Shown piece by piece: positions 1-7,900 of a stretch of 13,616 nucleotides of DNA. Numbering within the stretch: position 1 is the stretch's first letter; the number at the start of each line of letters is the position of its first letter. The notes under the pieces are model-generated. The model was given only the letters and a program-made list of their open reading frames with translations. It ran no database searches and was not told where the DNA came from. The stretch is taken from contig DXFE01000100.1 of assembly GCA_019114585.1 (NCBI GenBank), positions 1 through 13,616 of the forward strand, given 5' to 3'. Origin of the DNA: Gemmiger_A avium (lineage in GTDB: Bacteria; Bacillota; Clostridia; Oscillospirales; Ruminococcaceae). A program made the translations under genes and the position numbers.

Positions 1-43
1 CTGCCAGCACCGCGGCCAGCACAGCCGCAAATCGTTTGCTCAT
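1..43 (-). CDS. potD: Spermidine/putrescine ABC transporter substrate-binding protein (partial, N-terminus only)
   Basis: Only the first 14 codons are inside the window, reading MSKRFAAVLAAVLA: a short basic N-terminus followed by a hydrophobic run, as in the start of a secretion signal peptide. The ATG overlaps the potC stop codon in an ATGA arrangement, and an AAGGAGG ribosome site lies a few bases upstream inside potC. The gene after potABC is normally the extracytoplasmic polyamine-binding lipoprotein PotD. The assignment therefore rests on position and the signal-like start, not on any conserved PotD residue. The lipobox cysteine, if present, would lie beyond the left edge. Confidence 0.75.
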   Translation of the reverse strand, partial: MSKRFAAVLAAVLA

Positions 44-906
44 ACTTCCTCCTTCTTCGCCGCCTTGTACCGGGCGCGGCGGCTGTCCGCCAGGTTGGAG
101 ATCAGGATGATGGCCAGGATCACCAGGAACATGATGGTGGACAGGGCGTTGATCTCCGGGCTGACCTTTTTGCGGGTCATGCTGTAGATGGCGATGGGCA
201 GCGTTTGCAGCGTGCCGCAGGTAAAGTAGGAAATGATGAAATCGTCAATGGAATAGGTCAGGCTGATCAGAAAGGCCGAGAAGATGGCCGGGGCCAGTTC
301 CGGCAGCACCACCTTGAAGAATGCCTGCCGGTGGTTGCAGCCCAGATCCAGCGCGGCTTCATACAGGCGCACATCCATCTGGCGCAGTTTGGGGGCCACG
401 TTGAAGATCACGTAGGGCAGGCAGAACGAGATATGGGCGATCAGCAGGCTGGGGAAGCCGATCACATCCTCCGGGAAAAAGCGCAGGAACGCCGGGGCGT
501 TCTGGTTCCACCAGGCGGCAGCGCCGCTCCAGGCCACAAACAGCAGCATCAGGGAGACGCCGGTAATGATCTCCGGATTGACCACCGGAATATAGCTGAC
601 GTTGTTGATGATCAGGCGGCTTTTGCGCCCCATGCCGCTGATACCGATGGCCGCCATGGTGCCCACCACCGTGGCGATCACCGCGCTGATCAGCGCCAGC
701 GCCAGGCTCAGGCCCAGGGCGCTGAGGATCATGTCGTTGTGGAACAGGCTCTCGTACCATTTCAGGGTAAAACCGGTGAAGTTGCTGCGGCTTTTGCTTT
801 CGTTGAAGCTGTAGACCATCAGCACCACGATGGGCAGATAAAAGAAGCTGAACAGTAAGACCAGATAGGCGCGCATCAGCGCGCTGCCATGCCGTTTGCC
901 CATCAT
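40..906 (-). CDS. potC: Spermidine/putrescine ABC transporter permease PotC
   Basis: This 288-residue inner-membrane permease would form the polyamine channel with PotB, powered by PotA. Hydrophobic segments are visible near residues 12-32, 60-88, 105-126, 150-170, 206-224 and 248-270. The cytoplasmic EAA loop that docks on the ATPase starts at E183 (EAALDLG) and runs to about 209. SFNESKSRSNFTG near residues 33-45 is a typical PotC N-terminal feature. The length is close to the roughly 265 residues usual for the family. Two adjacent ATGs exist; the first overlaps the potB stop as ATGA, and a G-rich site (GAGGGGGTGG) precedes it. The second Met (903) is an equally possible start. Coupled translation with potB is likely. 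Confidence 0.93.
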   Translation of the reverse strand: MMGKRHGSALMRAYLVLLFSFFYLPIVVLMVYSFNESKSRSNFTGFTLKWYESLFHNDMILSALGLSLALALISAVIATVVGTMAAIGISGMGRKSRLIINNVSYIPVVNPEIITGVSLMLLFVAWSGAAAWWNQNAPAFLRFFPEDVIGFPSLLIAHISFCLPYVIFNVAPKLRQMDVRLYEAALDLGCNHRQAFFKVVLPELAPAIFSAFLISLTYSIDDFIISYFTCGTLQTLPIAIYSMTRKKVSPEINALSTIMFLVILAIILISNLADSRRARYKAAKKEEV

Positions 907-1787
907 ACCACCCCCTCAATGCCGTCCTCGCCGCCGGAGGTATTGGTGACCCCCATGCAGAGCAGCACGATCACCATAAGTACCAGGCTCATGGCGCTGC
1001 CGAGGTTATAGTTGTAGCTGTTGCCCAGGAACTGCAGTTCGATCAGATCGCCCACCAGCATATTACCGCCGCCGCCCAGCATCCGGCTGATAATAAAGGT
1101 GGACACGCTGGGCACAAACACCATGGTGATGCCGGTGGAGATACCGGGCATGGACATGGGGATCAGCACCCGGGTAAGGATCTTGCGGGTGTTGGCGCCC
1201 AGATCCTGCGCGGCTTCGATCTCGGAATTGTCGATCTTGACCATGATGGTATAGAGCGGCAGGATCATATAGGGCAGGTAGTTGTAGACCATGCCCAGCA
1301 CCACCGCGCCGGAGGTGTTGATCATGGGGAAATAGGTGATGCCGGTGGGCAGCGAACAGCCAAACAGGCCGTTGAGCGCGGCGTTGATCCCGTTGACCAG
1401 GTCAAACAGGTGCATCGCGCCGAACAGCCGGTTGAGCAGGCCGTTGTTTTCCAGCAGGGTCATCCAGGCGTAGGTGCGCAGCAAAAAGTTCATCCACATG
1501 GGCAGCATCACCAGCATCAGCATGATGCGCTGGTGGTTGGCCCGCAGGCGGCTGAGCCACCAGGCGGCCGGAAACGCCAGCACCAGACAGATGACGGTGG
1601 CGCGGGCGGCCAGCAGCAGGCTGCGCAGGAAAACCGGCGCGTATTCCCCGATCTGGCGCAGATTGTCCAGGGTGAACTGCCCGGTCTTGTCGGTAAAGGC
1701 AAAATAGGCCACGATCAGCAGCGGCACGGCGATGAAGATCACCATCCATACCACATACGGATAGGCCAGACGTGTATCTCGGCGCAT
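903..1787 (-). CDS. potB: Spermidine/putrescine ABC transporter permease PotB
   Basis: This is a 294-residue membrane permease and the heterodimer partner of PotC. Hydrophobic spans lie near residues 10-31, 55-78, 86-110, 160-190, 217-235 and 260-281. The EAA loop for contact with the ATPase begins at E201 (EAAQDLGANT) and is followed by the typical LIPMSMPGI stretch. The start ATG is 3 bases after the potA stop codon; its GGGAGG ribosome site overlaps the end of potA, so translation is probably coupled. The C-terminus overlaps potC by four bases. A Gly/Ser/Glu-rich tail (TNTSGGEDGIEGVV) after the last span is slightly unusual but may be a normal cytoplasmic tail. Confidence 0.93.
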   Translation of the reverse strand: MRRDTRLAYPYVVWMVIFIAVPLLIVAYFAFTDKTGQFTLDNLRQIGEYAPVFLRSLLLAARATVICLVLAFPAAWWLSRLRANHQRIMLMLVMLPMWMNFLLRTYAWMTLLENNGLLNRLFGAMHLFDLVNGINAALNGLFGCSLPTGITYFPMINTSGAVVLGMVYNYLPYMILPLYTIMVKIDNSEIEAAQDLGANTRKILTRVLIPMSMPGISTGITMVFVPSVSTFIISRMLGGGGNMLVGDLIELQFLGNSYNYNLGSAMSLVLMVIVLLCMGVTNTSGGEDGIEGVV

Positions 1788-1790
1788 GGC

Positions 1791-2834
1791 TTATTCCTCC
1801 CGGGGCATGATATGGATCTCGTCCGGCCCGATGCACATGCCGATCATCTCGCCGGGCTGGCTGGCGCGGGTGGAATGGATGATCCACTCGAAATCGCCCT
1901 GCTCCACATGCATTTCAAAGTGCACACCCTTGAAGATCACATCCCGCACCACGCCGGTGAGCTGGCCCTGAATGGCCGGCACCACCTGGATATCCTCCGG
2001 GCGCACCACCACCTGCACCAGCTGGTTGGGGGCAAAGCCCTTGTCCACGCAGGTGAATTCCCGGCCGGCAAACTCCACCAGGAAGTCCCGGTGCATGACG
2101 CCGTTGAGGATGTTGCTCTCGCCGATGAAGTCCGCCACAAAGGCGTTGGTGGGCTCGTTGTAGATATCCTCCGGGCTGCCGATCTGCTGGATCAGGCCGC
2201 CGTTCATGACCACCACCGTATCGGACATGGTAAGGGCTTCCTCCTGGTCGTGGGTCACGTAGATGAAGGTGATCTCCAGCGCCTGCTGCAGCCGCTTGAG
2301 TTCCAGCTGCATCTCCTTGCGCAGCTTGAGGTCCAGCGCGCCCAGCGGCTCGTCCAGCAGCAGGACGCGGGGCCGGTTGACCAGGCCGCGGGCAATGGCC
2401 ACCCGCTGCTGCTGGCCGCCGGACAGGGTGGTAACGCGGCGGCGCTCGAACCCTTTAAGGCCCACTACCTCCAGCATCTGCAGCACCTGGCTGCGGATGG
2501 CCTTTTCGTCCCGGCTTTTCAGGCGCAGGCCGAACGCCACGTTCTCGAACACATTCAGGTGCGGGAACAGGGCGTATTTCTGGAACACCGTATTCACATG
2601 GCGCTTATAGGGGGGCAGGTTGGTGATATCCTGCCCGTCGAACAGCACGCGGCCGCTTTTGGGCTGCACAAACCCGCCGATCACCCGCAGCGTTGTGGTT
2701 TTGCCGCAGCCGGACGGCCCCAGAAAGGTGACAAATTCTTTGTCGTGAATATCCAGCGAGAGACCGGTAAGCACCGGTTCCCCGTCAAAATCCACCACGA
2801 TATCCTGTAAGGAAACAACAACCGGATGTTCCAT
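1791..2834 (-). CDS. potA: Spermidine/putrescine ABC transporter ATP-binding protein PotA
   Basis: This 347-residue ATPase drives polyamine import. Visible motifs are Walker A GPSGCGKTT (39-47), Q-loop Q85, signature LSGGQQQR (137-144), Walker B VLLLDEP with catalytic E162, D-loop GALD (165-168) and switch H195. From about 230 to the end is the TOBE-type regulatory domain of the MalK/PotA class, including VVRPEDIQV. The start at 2834 (MEHPVVVSLQ) aligns with where PotA proteins begin. A longer in-frame start at 2918 would add 28 Gly/Pro/Cys-rich residues unlike PotA, and it lies only about 9 bases from the predicted transcription start, so I rejected it. The ribosome site is a non-canonical GGGGG run about 10 bases upstream. 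First gene of the operon. Confidence 0.95.
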   Translation of the reverse strand: MEHPVVVSLQDIVVDFDGEPVLTGLSLDIHDKEFVTFLGPSGCGKTTTLRVIGGFVQPKSGRVLFDGQDITNLPPYKRHVNTVFQKYALFPHLNVFENVAFGLRLKSRDEKAIRSQVLQMLEVVGLKGFERRRVTTLSGGQQQRVAIARGLVNRPRVLLLDEPLGALDLKLRKEMQLELKRLQQALEITFIYVTHDQEEALTMSDTVVVMNGGLIQQIGSPEDIYNEPTNAFVADFIGESNILNGVMHRDFLVEFAGREFTCVDKGFAPNQLVQVVVRPEDIQVVPAIQGQLTGVVRDVIFKGVHFEMHVEQGDFEWIIHSTRASQPGEMIGMCIGPDEIHIMPREE

Positions 2835-2883
2835 TCTGCACACGCCCCCAGAACCGGGCCGTTTTGTGCCGCCGGGGCAACAC

Positions 2884-2909
2884 AAAAAGCGGGGGCCTTT
2901 GCCGCCCCC
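2884..2909 (-). terminator. Candidate intrinsic terminator/attenuator in the potA leader
   Basis: On the minus strand a GGGGGC arm (2909-2904) pairs with GCCCCC (2896-2891) across a seven-base loop. It is followed by GC and five T residues (2888-2884). The structure lies downstream of the predicted potA promoter and about 50 bases upstream of the potA start, so it would act inside the leader. Only 6 bp of stem are visible, so its efficiency is uncertain. Confidence 0.45.
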
Positions 2910-2933
2910 ATAGCCCATTATTTATTAAGGTAT

Positions 2934-2962
2934 ACTATACAAAAACAGCCGAAACTTGTCAA
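2934..2962 (-). promoter_or_regulatory. Sigma-A-type promoter of the potABCD operon
   Basis: Minus-strand TTGACA (2962-2957), a 17-base spacer and TATAGT (2939-2934) match the vegetative consensus at 11 of 12 positions. Transcription would start near 2927 and leave a leader of roughly 90 bases before potA. Confidence 0.8.
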
Positions 2963-2994
2963 GAAAAGGGCGGGGAAAATCCATCCTGTCACCC

Positions 2995-3023
2995 TTGCGC
3001 CATCGCGCCCGACGCGGTATACT
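2995..3023 (+). promoter_or_regulatory. Promoter of the ArsC-like gene
   Basis: TTGCGC (2995-3000), a 17-base spacer and TATACT (3018-3023) precede the ArsC-like gene by about 30 bases. The -10 is strong and the -35 moderate. The element is back-to-back with the potA promoter, with about 30 bases between the two -35 boxes. Confidence 0.6.
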
Positions 3024-3052
3024 GGCAGAAAAGGCACAAGCGGGAGGCAGCG

Positions 3053-3397
3053 ATGAACATTCAGATTTTTGGCACCAACAAGTGTTTTGATACCAAGAAA
3101 GCCCAGCGGTGGTTCAAGGAGCGGGGCGTGCGGTTCCAGATGATCGACCTGAAGCAGAAACCCATGAGCCGGGGCGAGTTTGACAACGTCTGCCGGGCCG
3201 TAGGCGGCTGGGAATCCCTGATTGATCCCAAAGCCAAGGATCAGGCCACCCTGACCCTGCTGCGGTATCTGGCCGGGGAGGAAGCCAAGGCCGACAAATT
3301 GTATGAAAACCAGCATCTTCTGCGCACCCCCATCGTGCGCAACGGCCGTCAGGCCACCGTGGGGTACTGCCCGGAGGTCTGGCAGGGCTGGGAATAA
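3053..3397 (+). CDS. ArsC/Spx-family thioredoxin-fold protein (arsenate reductase-like, clostridial type)
   Basis: This 114-residue cytoplasmic protein has the ArsC fold. A beta strand (NIQIFGT) leads into the active-site turn with C11 in TNKCFDTKKA. The C-terminal RTPIVRNGRQATVGY (91-105) matches the conserved TPIVR segment that shapes the substrate pocket in ArsC/Spx/YffB proteins. There is no CXXC redox pair as in Spx; the other cysteines are C47 and C106. The start ATG has GGGAGG about five bases upstream. An open frame reaches further upstream, but it lies before the promoter and lacks family similarity. Related clostridial genes are usually annotated as arsenate reductase family proteins. 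No ars operon partner is nearby, so arsenate reduction itself is not supported; a thiol-redox or disulfide role is equally possible. Confidence 0.88.
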   Translation: MNIQIFGTNKCFDTKKAQRWFKERGVRFQMIDLKQKPMSRGEFDNVCRAVGGWESLIDPKAKDQATLTLLRYLAGEEAKADKLYENQHLLRTPIVRNGRQATVGYCPEVWQGWE

Positions 3398-3398
3398 C

Positions 3399-3436
3399 AA
3401 AACGGTAAGGGCGTGACCGTGGTCACGCCCTTATCG
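3399..3436 (-). terminator. Terminator after gltD, probably bidirectional
   Basis: A near-perfect 16-bp inverted repeat (3403-3418 with 3421-3436, one G-U pair, two-base turn) lies between the convergent ends of the ArsC-like gene and gltD. On the minus strand it is followed directly by TTTTGTTATT, a good U-tract for ending the gltBD transcript. On the plus strand only TTTA follows, so it should be weaker there. Confidence 0.85.
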
Positions 3437-3437
3437 T

Positions 3438-4916
3438 TTACAGCATATTGGTGTAGCCCATCAGGAAGCGATCCACTTCCCGGGCGGCGGCGCGGCCCTC
3501 GGCGATGGCATGCACCACCAGCGACTGGCCCCGGCGCATATCCCCGGCGCAGAACACCTTCGCCACGCTGGTGGCATAGCCGTCCGGCGCGGTGGAAACG
3601 GTGCTGCGGGGGGTACGGGCGGTGCCGAACGCATCGGCAATGCTGTCCACCGGACCCAGGAAACCCGCCGCGATCAGCACCATATCCGCCTTGATAGTGC
3701 TTTCGCTGCCCTCCACCGGCACCATACGGGTGCGGCCGGTGGTTTCGTCCTTTTCCGGCTGCAGCCGGAGGGTTACGATCTCTTTCAGGCGGCCCCGGGC
3801 ATCGGGCACAAACTGCTGCACCGTGGTCTGGTACAGCCGGGGGTCGGCGCCGAACACAGCGATGGCCTCCTGCTGGCCGTAGTCGGTTTTGCAGACACGG
3901 GGCCACTGGGGCCACTCGTTGCCCGGCGCGCGGGTATCCGGCAGCTTGGGCATCATCTCCAGCTGGATCACCGACTTGCAGCCCTGCCGCAGACAGGTGC
4001 CCACACAGTCGTTGCCGGTGTCGCCGCCGCCGACCACCACCACCCGCTTGCCGCGGGCGGAGAGGGCGGATTCGCTCCCGGCCAGTACCGCCTTGGTGGC
4101 GGCGGTGAGGAAGTCCACCGCAAAATGGATGCCCTTGGCATCCCGGCCGGGCAGCGCCAGATCCCGGGGCTTGCCCGCCCCGGCGCAGAGCACCACCGCG
4201 TCGTACTCCGCCAGCAGGTCGGCGGCGGGCAGATCAGCGCCCACCTCCACACCGGTGCGGAACGCAACGCCCTCCGCCTCCATCAGGCGGATGCGGCGCT
4301 CCACCACCGACTTATCCAGTTTCATGTTGGGGATGCCGTACATCAGCAGCCCGCCCGGACGGTCGGCCTTTTCCAGCACAGTGACCTGGTGGCCCCGGTG
4401 GTTCAGCCGGTCGGCGCAGGCCAGACCGGCAGGGCCGCTGCCCACCACCGCCACCCGGCGGCCGCTGCGCACAGCGGGCGGCTGGGGCTGCATGAGCCCG
4501 GCGGAAAAGCCGTACTCAATCAGCGCAAGTTCGTTTTCCCGCACGGTGACCGGATCCCCGTTGAGCCCGCAGGTGCAGGCCGCCTCGCACAAAGCCGGGC
4601 AGACCCGGCCGGTGAATTCGGGGAAATCGTTGGTCTTGAGCAGACGGGCCAGCGCATGGTCCCAGTTGCCGGTGTAGATACCGTCGTTCCATTCCGGGAT
4701 CAGGTTGTGCAGCGGGCAGCCGGTGGCCATCCCGTTGAGCACCATGCCGGACTGGCAGAACGGCACGCCGCAGTTCATGCAGCGGGCCCCCTGCTCCCGC
4801 CACTGCTCCTCCGAGAGGGGCGGGTGAAATTCATTGAAATGCCGGATACGCTCCAGCGGGTCCTGTGACGCGGTGTTGCACCGCGTATATTCCAGAAAAC
4901 CTGTTGCCTTTCCCAT
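3438..4916 (-). CDS. gltD: Glutamate synthase small (beta) subunit, NADPH-dependent FAD/Fe-S oxidoreductase
   Basis: This 492-residue subunit takes electrons from NADPH through FAD and Fe-S clusters to GltB for glutamate synthesis. The N-terminal Fe-S region has cysteines C46, C49, C54 and C67, then C106, C110, C114 and C116, in the order usual for GltD-like proteins. The FAD Rossmann motif GSGPAG is at 159-164, followed by LEKADRPGG and YGIPNMKLDK. The NADPH site GGGDTGND is at 296-303. The C-terminal FAD segment VFCAGDMRRGQSLVVHAI ends the fold. The length fits the family (about 470-495). A GAGAGGGG ribosome site lies in the 15-base gap after gltB, so the two subunits are co-transcribed and probably translationally coordinated. 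Confidence 0.97.
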   Translation of the reverse strand: MGKATGFLEYTRCNTASQDPLERIRHFNEFHPPLSEEQWREQGARCMNCGVPFCQSGMVLNGMATGCPLHNLIPEWNDGIYTGNWDHALARLLKTNDFPEFTGRVCPALCEAACTCGLNGDPVTVRENELALIEYGFSAGLMQPQPPAVRSGRRVAVVGSGPAGLACADRLNHRGHQVTVLEKADRPGGLLMYGIPNMKLDKSVVERRIRLMEAEGVAFRTGVEVGADLPAADLLAEYDAVVLCAGAGKPRDLALPGRDAKGIHFAVDFLTAATKAVLAGSESALSARGKRVVVVGGGDTGNDCVGTCLRQGCKSVIQLEMMPKLPDTRAPGNEWPQWPRVCKTDYGQQEAIAVFGADPRLYQTTVQQFVPDARGRLKEIVTLRLQPEKDETTGRTRMVPVEGSESTIKADMVLIAAGFLGPVDSIADAFGTARTPRSTVSTAPDGYATSVAKVFCAGDMRRGQSLVVHAIAEGRAAAREVDRFLMGYTNML

Positions 4917-4931
4917 TTGTCCCCTCTCCTC

Positions 4932-7900
4932 TCATCGGCCGCTCACGGCGTAGAAAGCTTCCAGTTCCGCCTGCTGCCGGGTCAGGCCCTTTTCCTCAAA
5001 ACGGCCGATGGCAGCCAGCATGCGGCGGTAGTCGTTGGGCAGCACCTTTTTGAAAAGCGGCAGCCAATGGTCGAAGTCTGCCAGGATCGCCGCGCCCCGT
5101 ACCGAGCCGGTGGCCTGCACATGGGCTTCGATCAGCCCGCGCAGTTCCTCCGCATCGTGCTTTTCGGTAACGGTGCTCATGGTAACCAGTTCTTTGTTGA
5201 GCCGCAGGTAAAAATCGTGCTTTTCGTCCAGCACGTAGGCAATGCCGCCGCTCATGCCGGCGGCGAAATTCTTGCCGGTGGAGCCCAGCACCACCACCCG
5301 GCCGCCGGTCATGTATTCGCAGCCGTGGTCGCCCACGCCTTCCACCACCGCCGACGCGCCGGAGTTGCGCACACAGAACCGCTCGCCGGCCGCGCCCGCG
5401 ATAAAGGCCGTGCCGGAGGTGGCCCCGTACAGCGCCACGTTGCCGATGATCACATTGTCGGCCGCCTCAAACCGGCTGCCCTTGGGCGGATAGACCGCCA
5501 GGCTGCCGCCGGACAAGCCCTTGCCGAAGTAATCGTTGGAATCGCCTTCCAGCCGCAGGGTAAGGCCCTTGGGGATAAAGGCGCCGAAGGACTGGCCACC
5601 GCCGCCGGCGCACTCCACCGTGAAGGTGTCCGCGGGGGCATCATGCCCCAGGCGGCGGGTGATCTCGCTGCCCAGAATCGCGCCGAAGGCCCGGTCGGTG
5701 CTGGACACCGGCACCTGAACCCGGCGGGGGCCGCCCTGCATCGCTTTGTCAAAGGCGGGCAGAAGGACCCGTTCGTCCAGGGTGTTCTGCAGCTTGAAAT
5801 CAAACACGTCCTGAGCGCGGAAGTGGCAGGCCGCACCGCTCTGGCTGTGGTTGGCCAGCACACGGCTCAGGTCTACCGCGCCGCCCCGGCCGGTGGTTTC
5901 GGTGCGGACCTTCAGCAGGTCGGTACGGCCTACCAGTTCCTCCACCGTGCGCACGCCCAGGCGGGCCATGATCTCCCGCAGTTCCCGGGCCACAAAGAGC
6001 ATGAAGTTCATCACGTATTCCGGCTTGCCCGCGAAACAGGCCCGCAGCTTGGGATTCTGGGTGGCGATGCCGCAGGGGCAGGTATCCAGGTTGCACACCC
6101 GCATCATCACGCAGCCCATGGTGACCAGCGGCGCGGTGGCAAAGCCGAACTCCTCGGCGCCCAGCATGGCCGCGATGGCCACGTCCCGGCCGCTCATGAG
6201 CTTGCCGTCGGTTTCCAGAATCACCCGGGAACGCAGACCGTTCCGGATCAGGGTCTGGTGGGCTTCCGCCAGGCCCAGCTCCCAGGGCAGGCCCGCGTTG
6301 TGGATGGAACTCTGGGGCGCGGCGCCGGTGCCGCCGTCACAGCCGGAAATCAGCACCACCTGGGCGCCGGCCTTGGCCACGCCGGCCGCTACGGTGCCTA
6401 CGCCGGCTTCGCTTACCAGCTTGACCGAAATACGGGCGGCCCGGTTGGCGTTTTTCAGATCGTAAATCAGCTGGGCCAGATCCTCGATGGAGTAGATATC
6501 GTGATGAGGCGGCGGCGAGATCAGGGACACGCCCGGCGTGGAATACCGGGTGCGGGCGATCCAGGGATAGACCTTCTTGCCGGGCAGGTGGCCGCCCTCG
6601 CCGGGCTTGGCCCCCTGCGCCATCTTGATCTGGATCTCCCTGGCGCTGACCAGATATTCGCTGGTCACGCCGAACCGGCCGGAGGCCACCTGCTTAATGG
6701 CGCTGTTCCGCTCGGTGCCCAGGCGCTCCGGCTTTTCACCGCCCTCACCGGAATTGGATTTGCCGCCCAGCCGGTTCATGGCAACGGCCATGCACTCGTG
6801 GGCTTCTTCCGAGATGGAGCCATAGGACATGGCGCCGGTCTTGAACCGCTTGACGATCTCGGTTTCCGGTTCCACCTCTTCCAGCGGAATGCCGCCGCCT
6901 GCCGGGAAGTCAAATTCCAGCAGCCCCCGCAGGGTGTGAGGGCGCTTTTCGTCGTCCACGCGGGCGGTATATTCCTTGAAGCGGCTGTAATCGCTGTGCT
7001 GGGTCGCCTCCCGCAGCGCGACGATGGTTTGGGGATCATAGAGGTGATCCTCCGTGTCCTCACCGGAACGCAGCTTGTGCTGACCCACGCTGTCCAGGGT
7101 GGTATCCACCCCCAGACCCAGCGGATCAAAGGCGTGGCTGTGGCGGTATTCCACATCCTCGCCGATCTCCTCCAGACCGATGCCGCCCACCCGGCTGACG
7201 GTATTGGTGAAATAGTCGTCGATCACATCCTGCCGGATACCGATGGCCTCGAAGATCTGGGAGGACTGATAGGACTGCAGGGTGGATACGCCCATCTTGG
7301 CGGCAATCTTGACAATGCCGTGCAGGATGGCGCTGTTGTAGTCGTCGATGGCGGTGGACACATCCTTGTCCAGCATGCCCCGGTCCACCAGTTCCTCGAT
7401 GCACTCGTGGGCCAGGTAGGGGTAGATGGCCCGGGCGCCGTAGCCCAGCAGGGTGGCAAACTGATGCACGTCCCGGGGCTCGCCGCTTTCCAGAATGATG
7501 GAGACGGCGGTGCGCTTTTTGGTGCGGACCAGATACTGTTCCATGGCCGACACCGCCAGCAGGGACGGGATCGCCAGATGGTTTTCGTCCACGCCCCGGT
7601 CAGACAGGATCAGAATATTGGCCCCGCCGCGCCAGGCCCGGTCACAGGCGACAAACAGCCGGTCCAGCGCCCGCTTGAGCGGCGTATTTTTGTAGTACAG
7701 CAGGGATATGGTGGCGACGGAAAAGCCCTCCCGCTGCATGGCGCGGATCTTCATCAGATCCACCGCCGTAAGGATCGGGTTCTCGATCTGCAGCACCCGG
7801 CAGTTTTCCGGCTTTTCCTCCAGCAGGTTGCCGTCCGAGCCCACATATACATGGGTATCGGTGACCACCTGTTCCCGGATGGCGTCAATGGGCGGATTGG

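Noticed and set aside
1410..2810. A 466-codon plus-strand frame across potB/potA
   Set aside because: It is a His/Gln-rich shadow of two clear ABC transporter genes, with no family features. The same explanation applies to the plus-strand frame at 3510-4868 over gltD and the one at 9265-11016 over the peptidase.
2835..2918. A 28-residue N-terminal extension of PotA
   Set aside because: It is Gly/Pro/Cys-rich and unlike PotA starts, has no ribosome site, and lies on the leader hairpin almost at the predicted transcription start.
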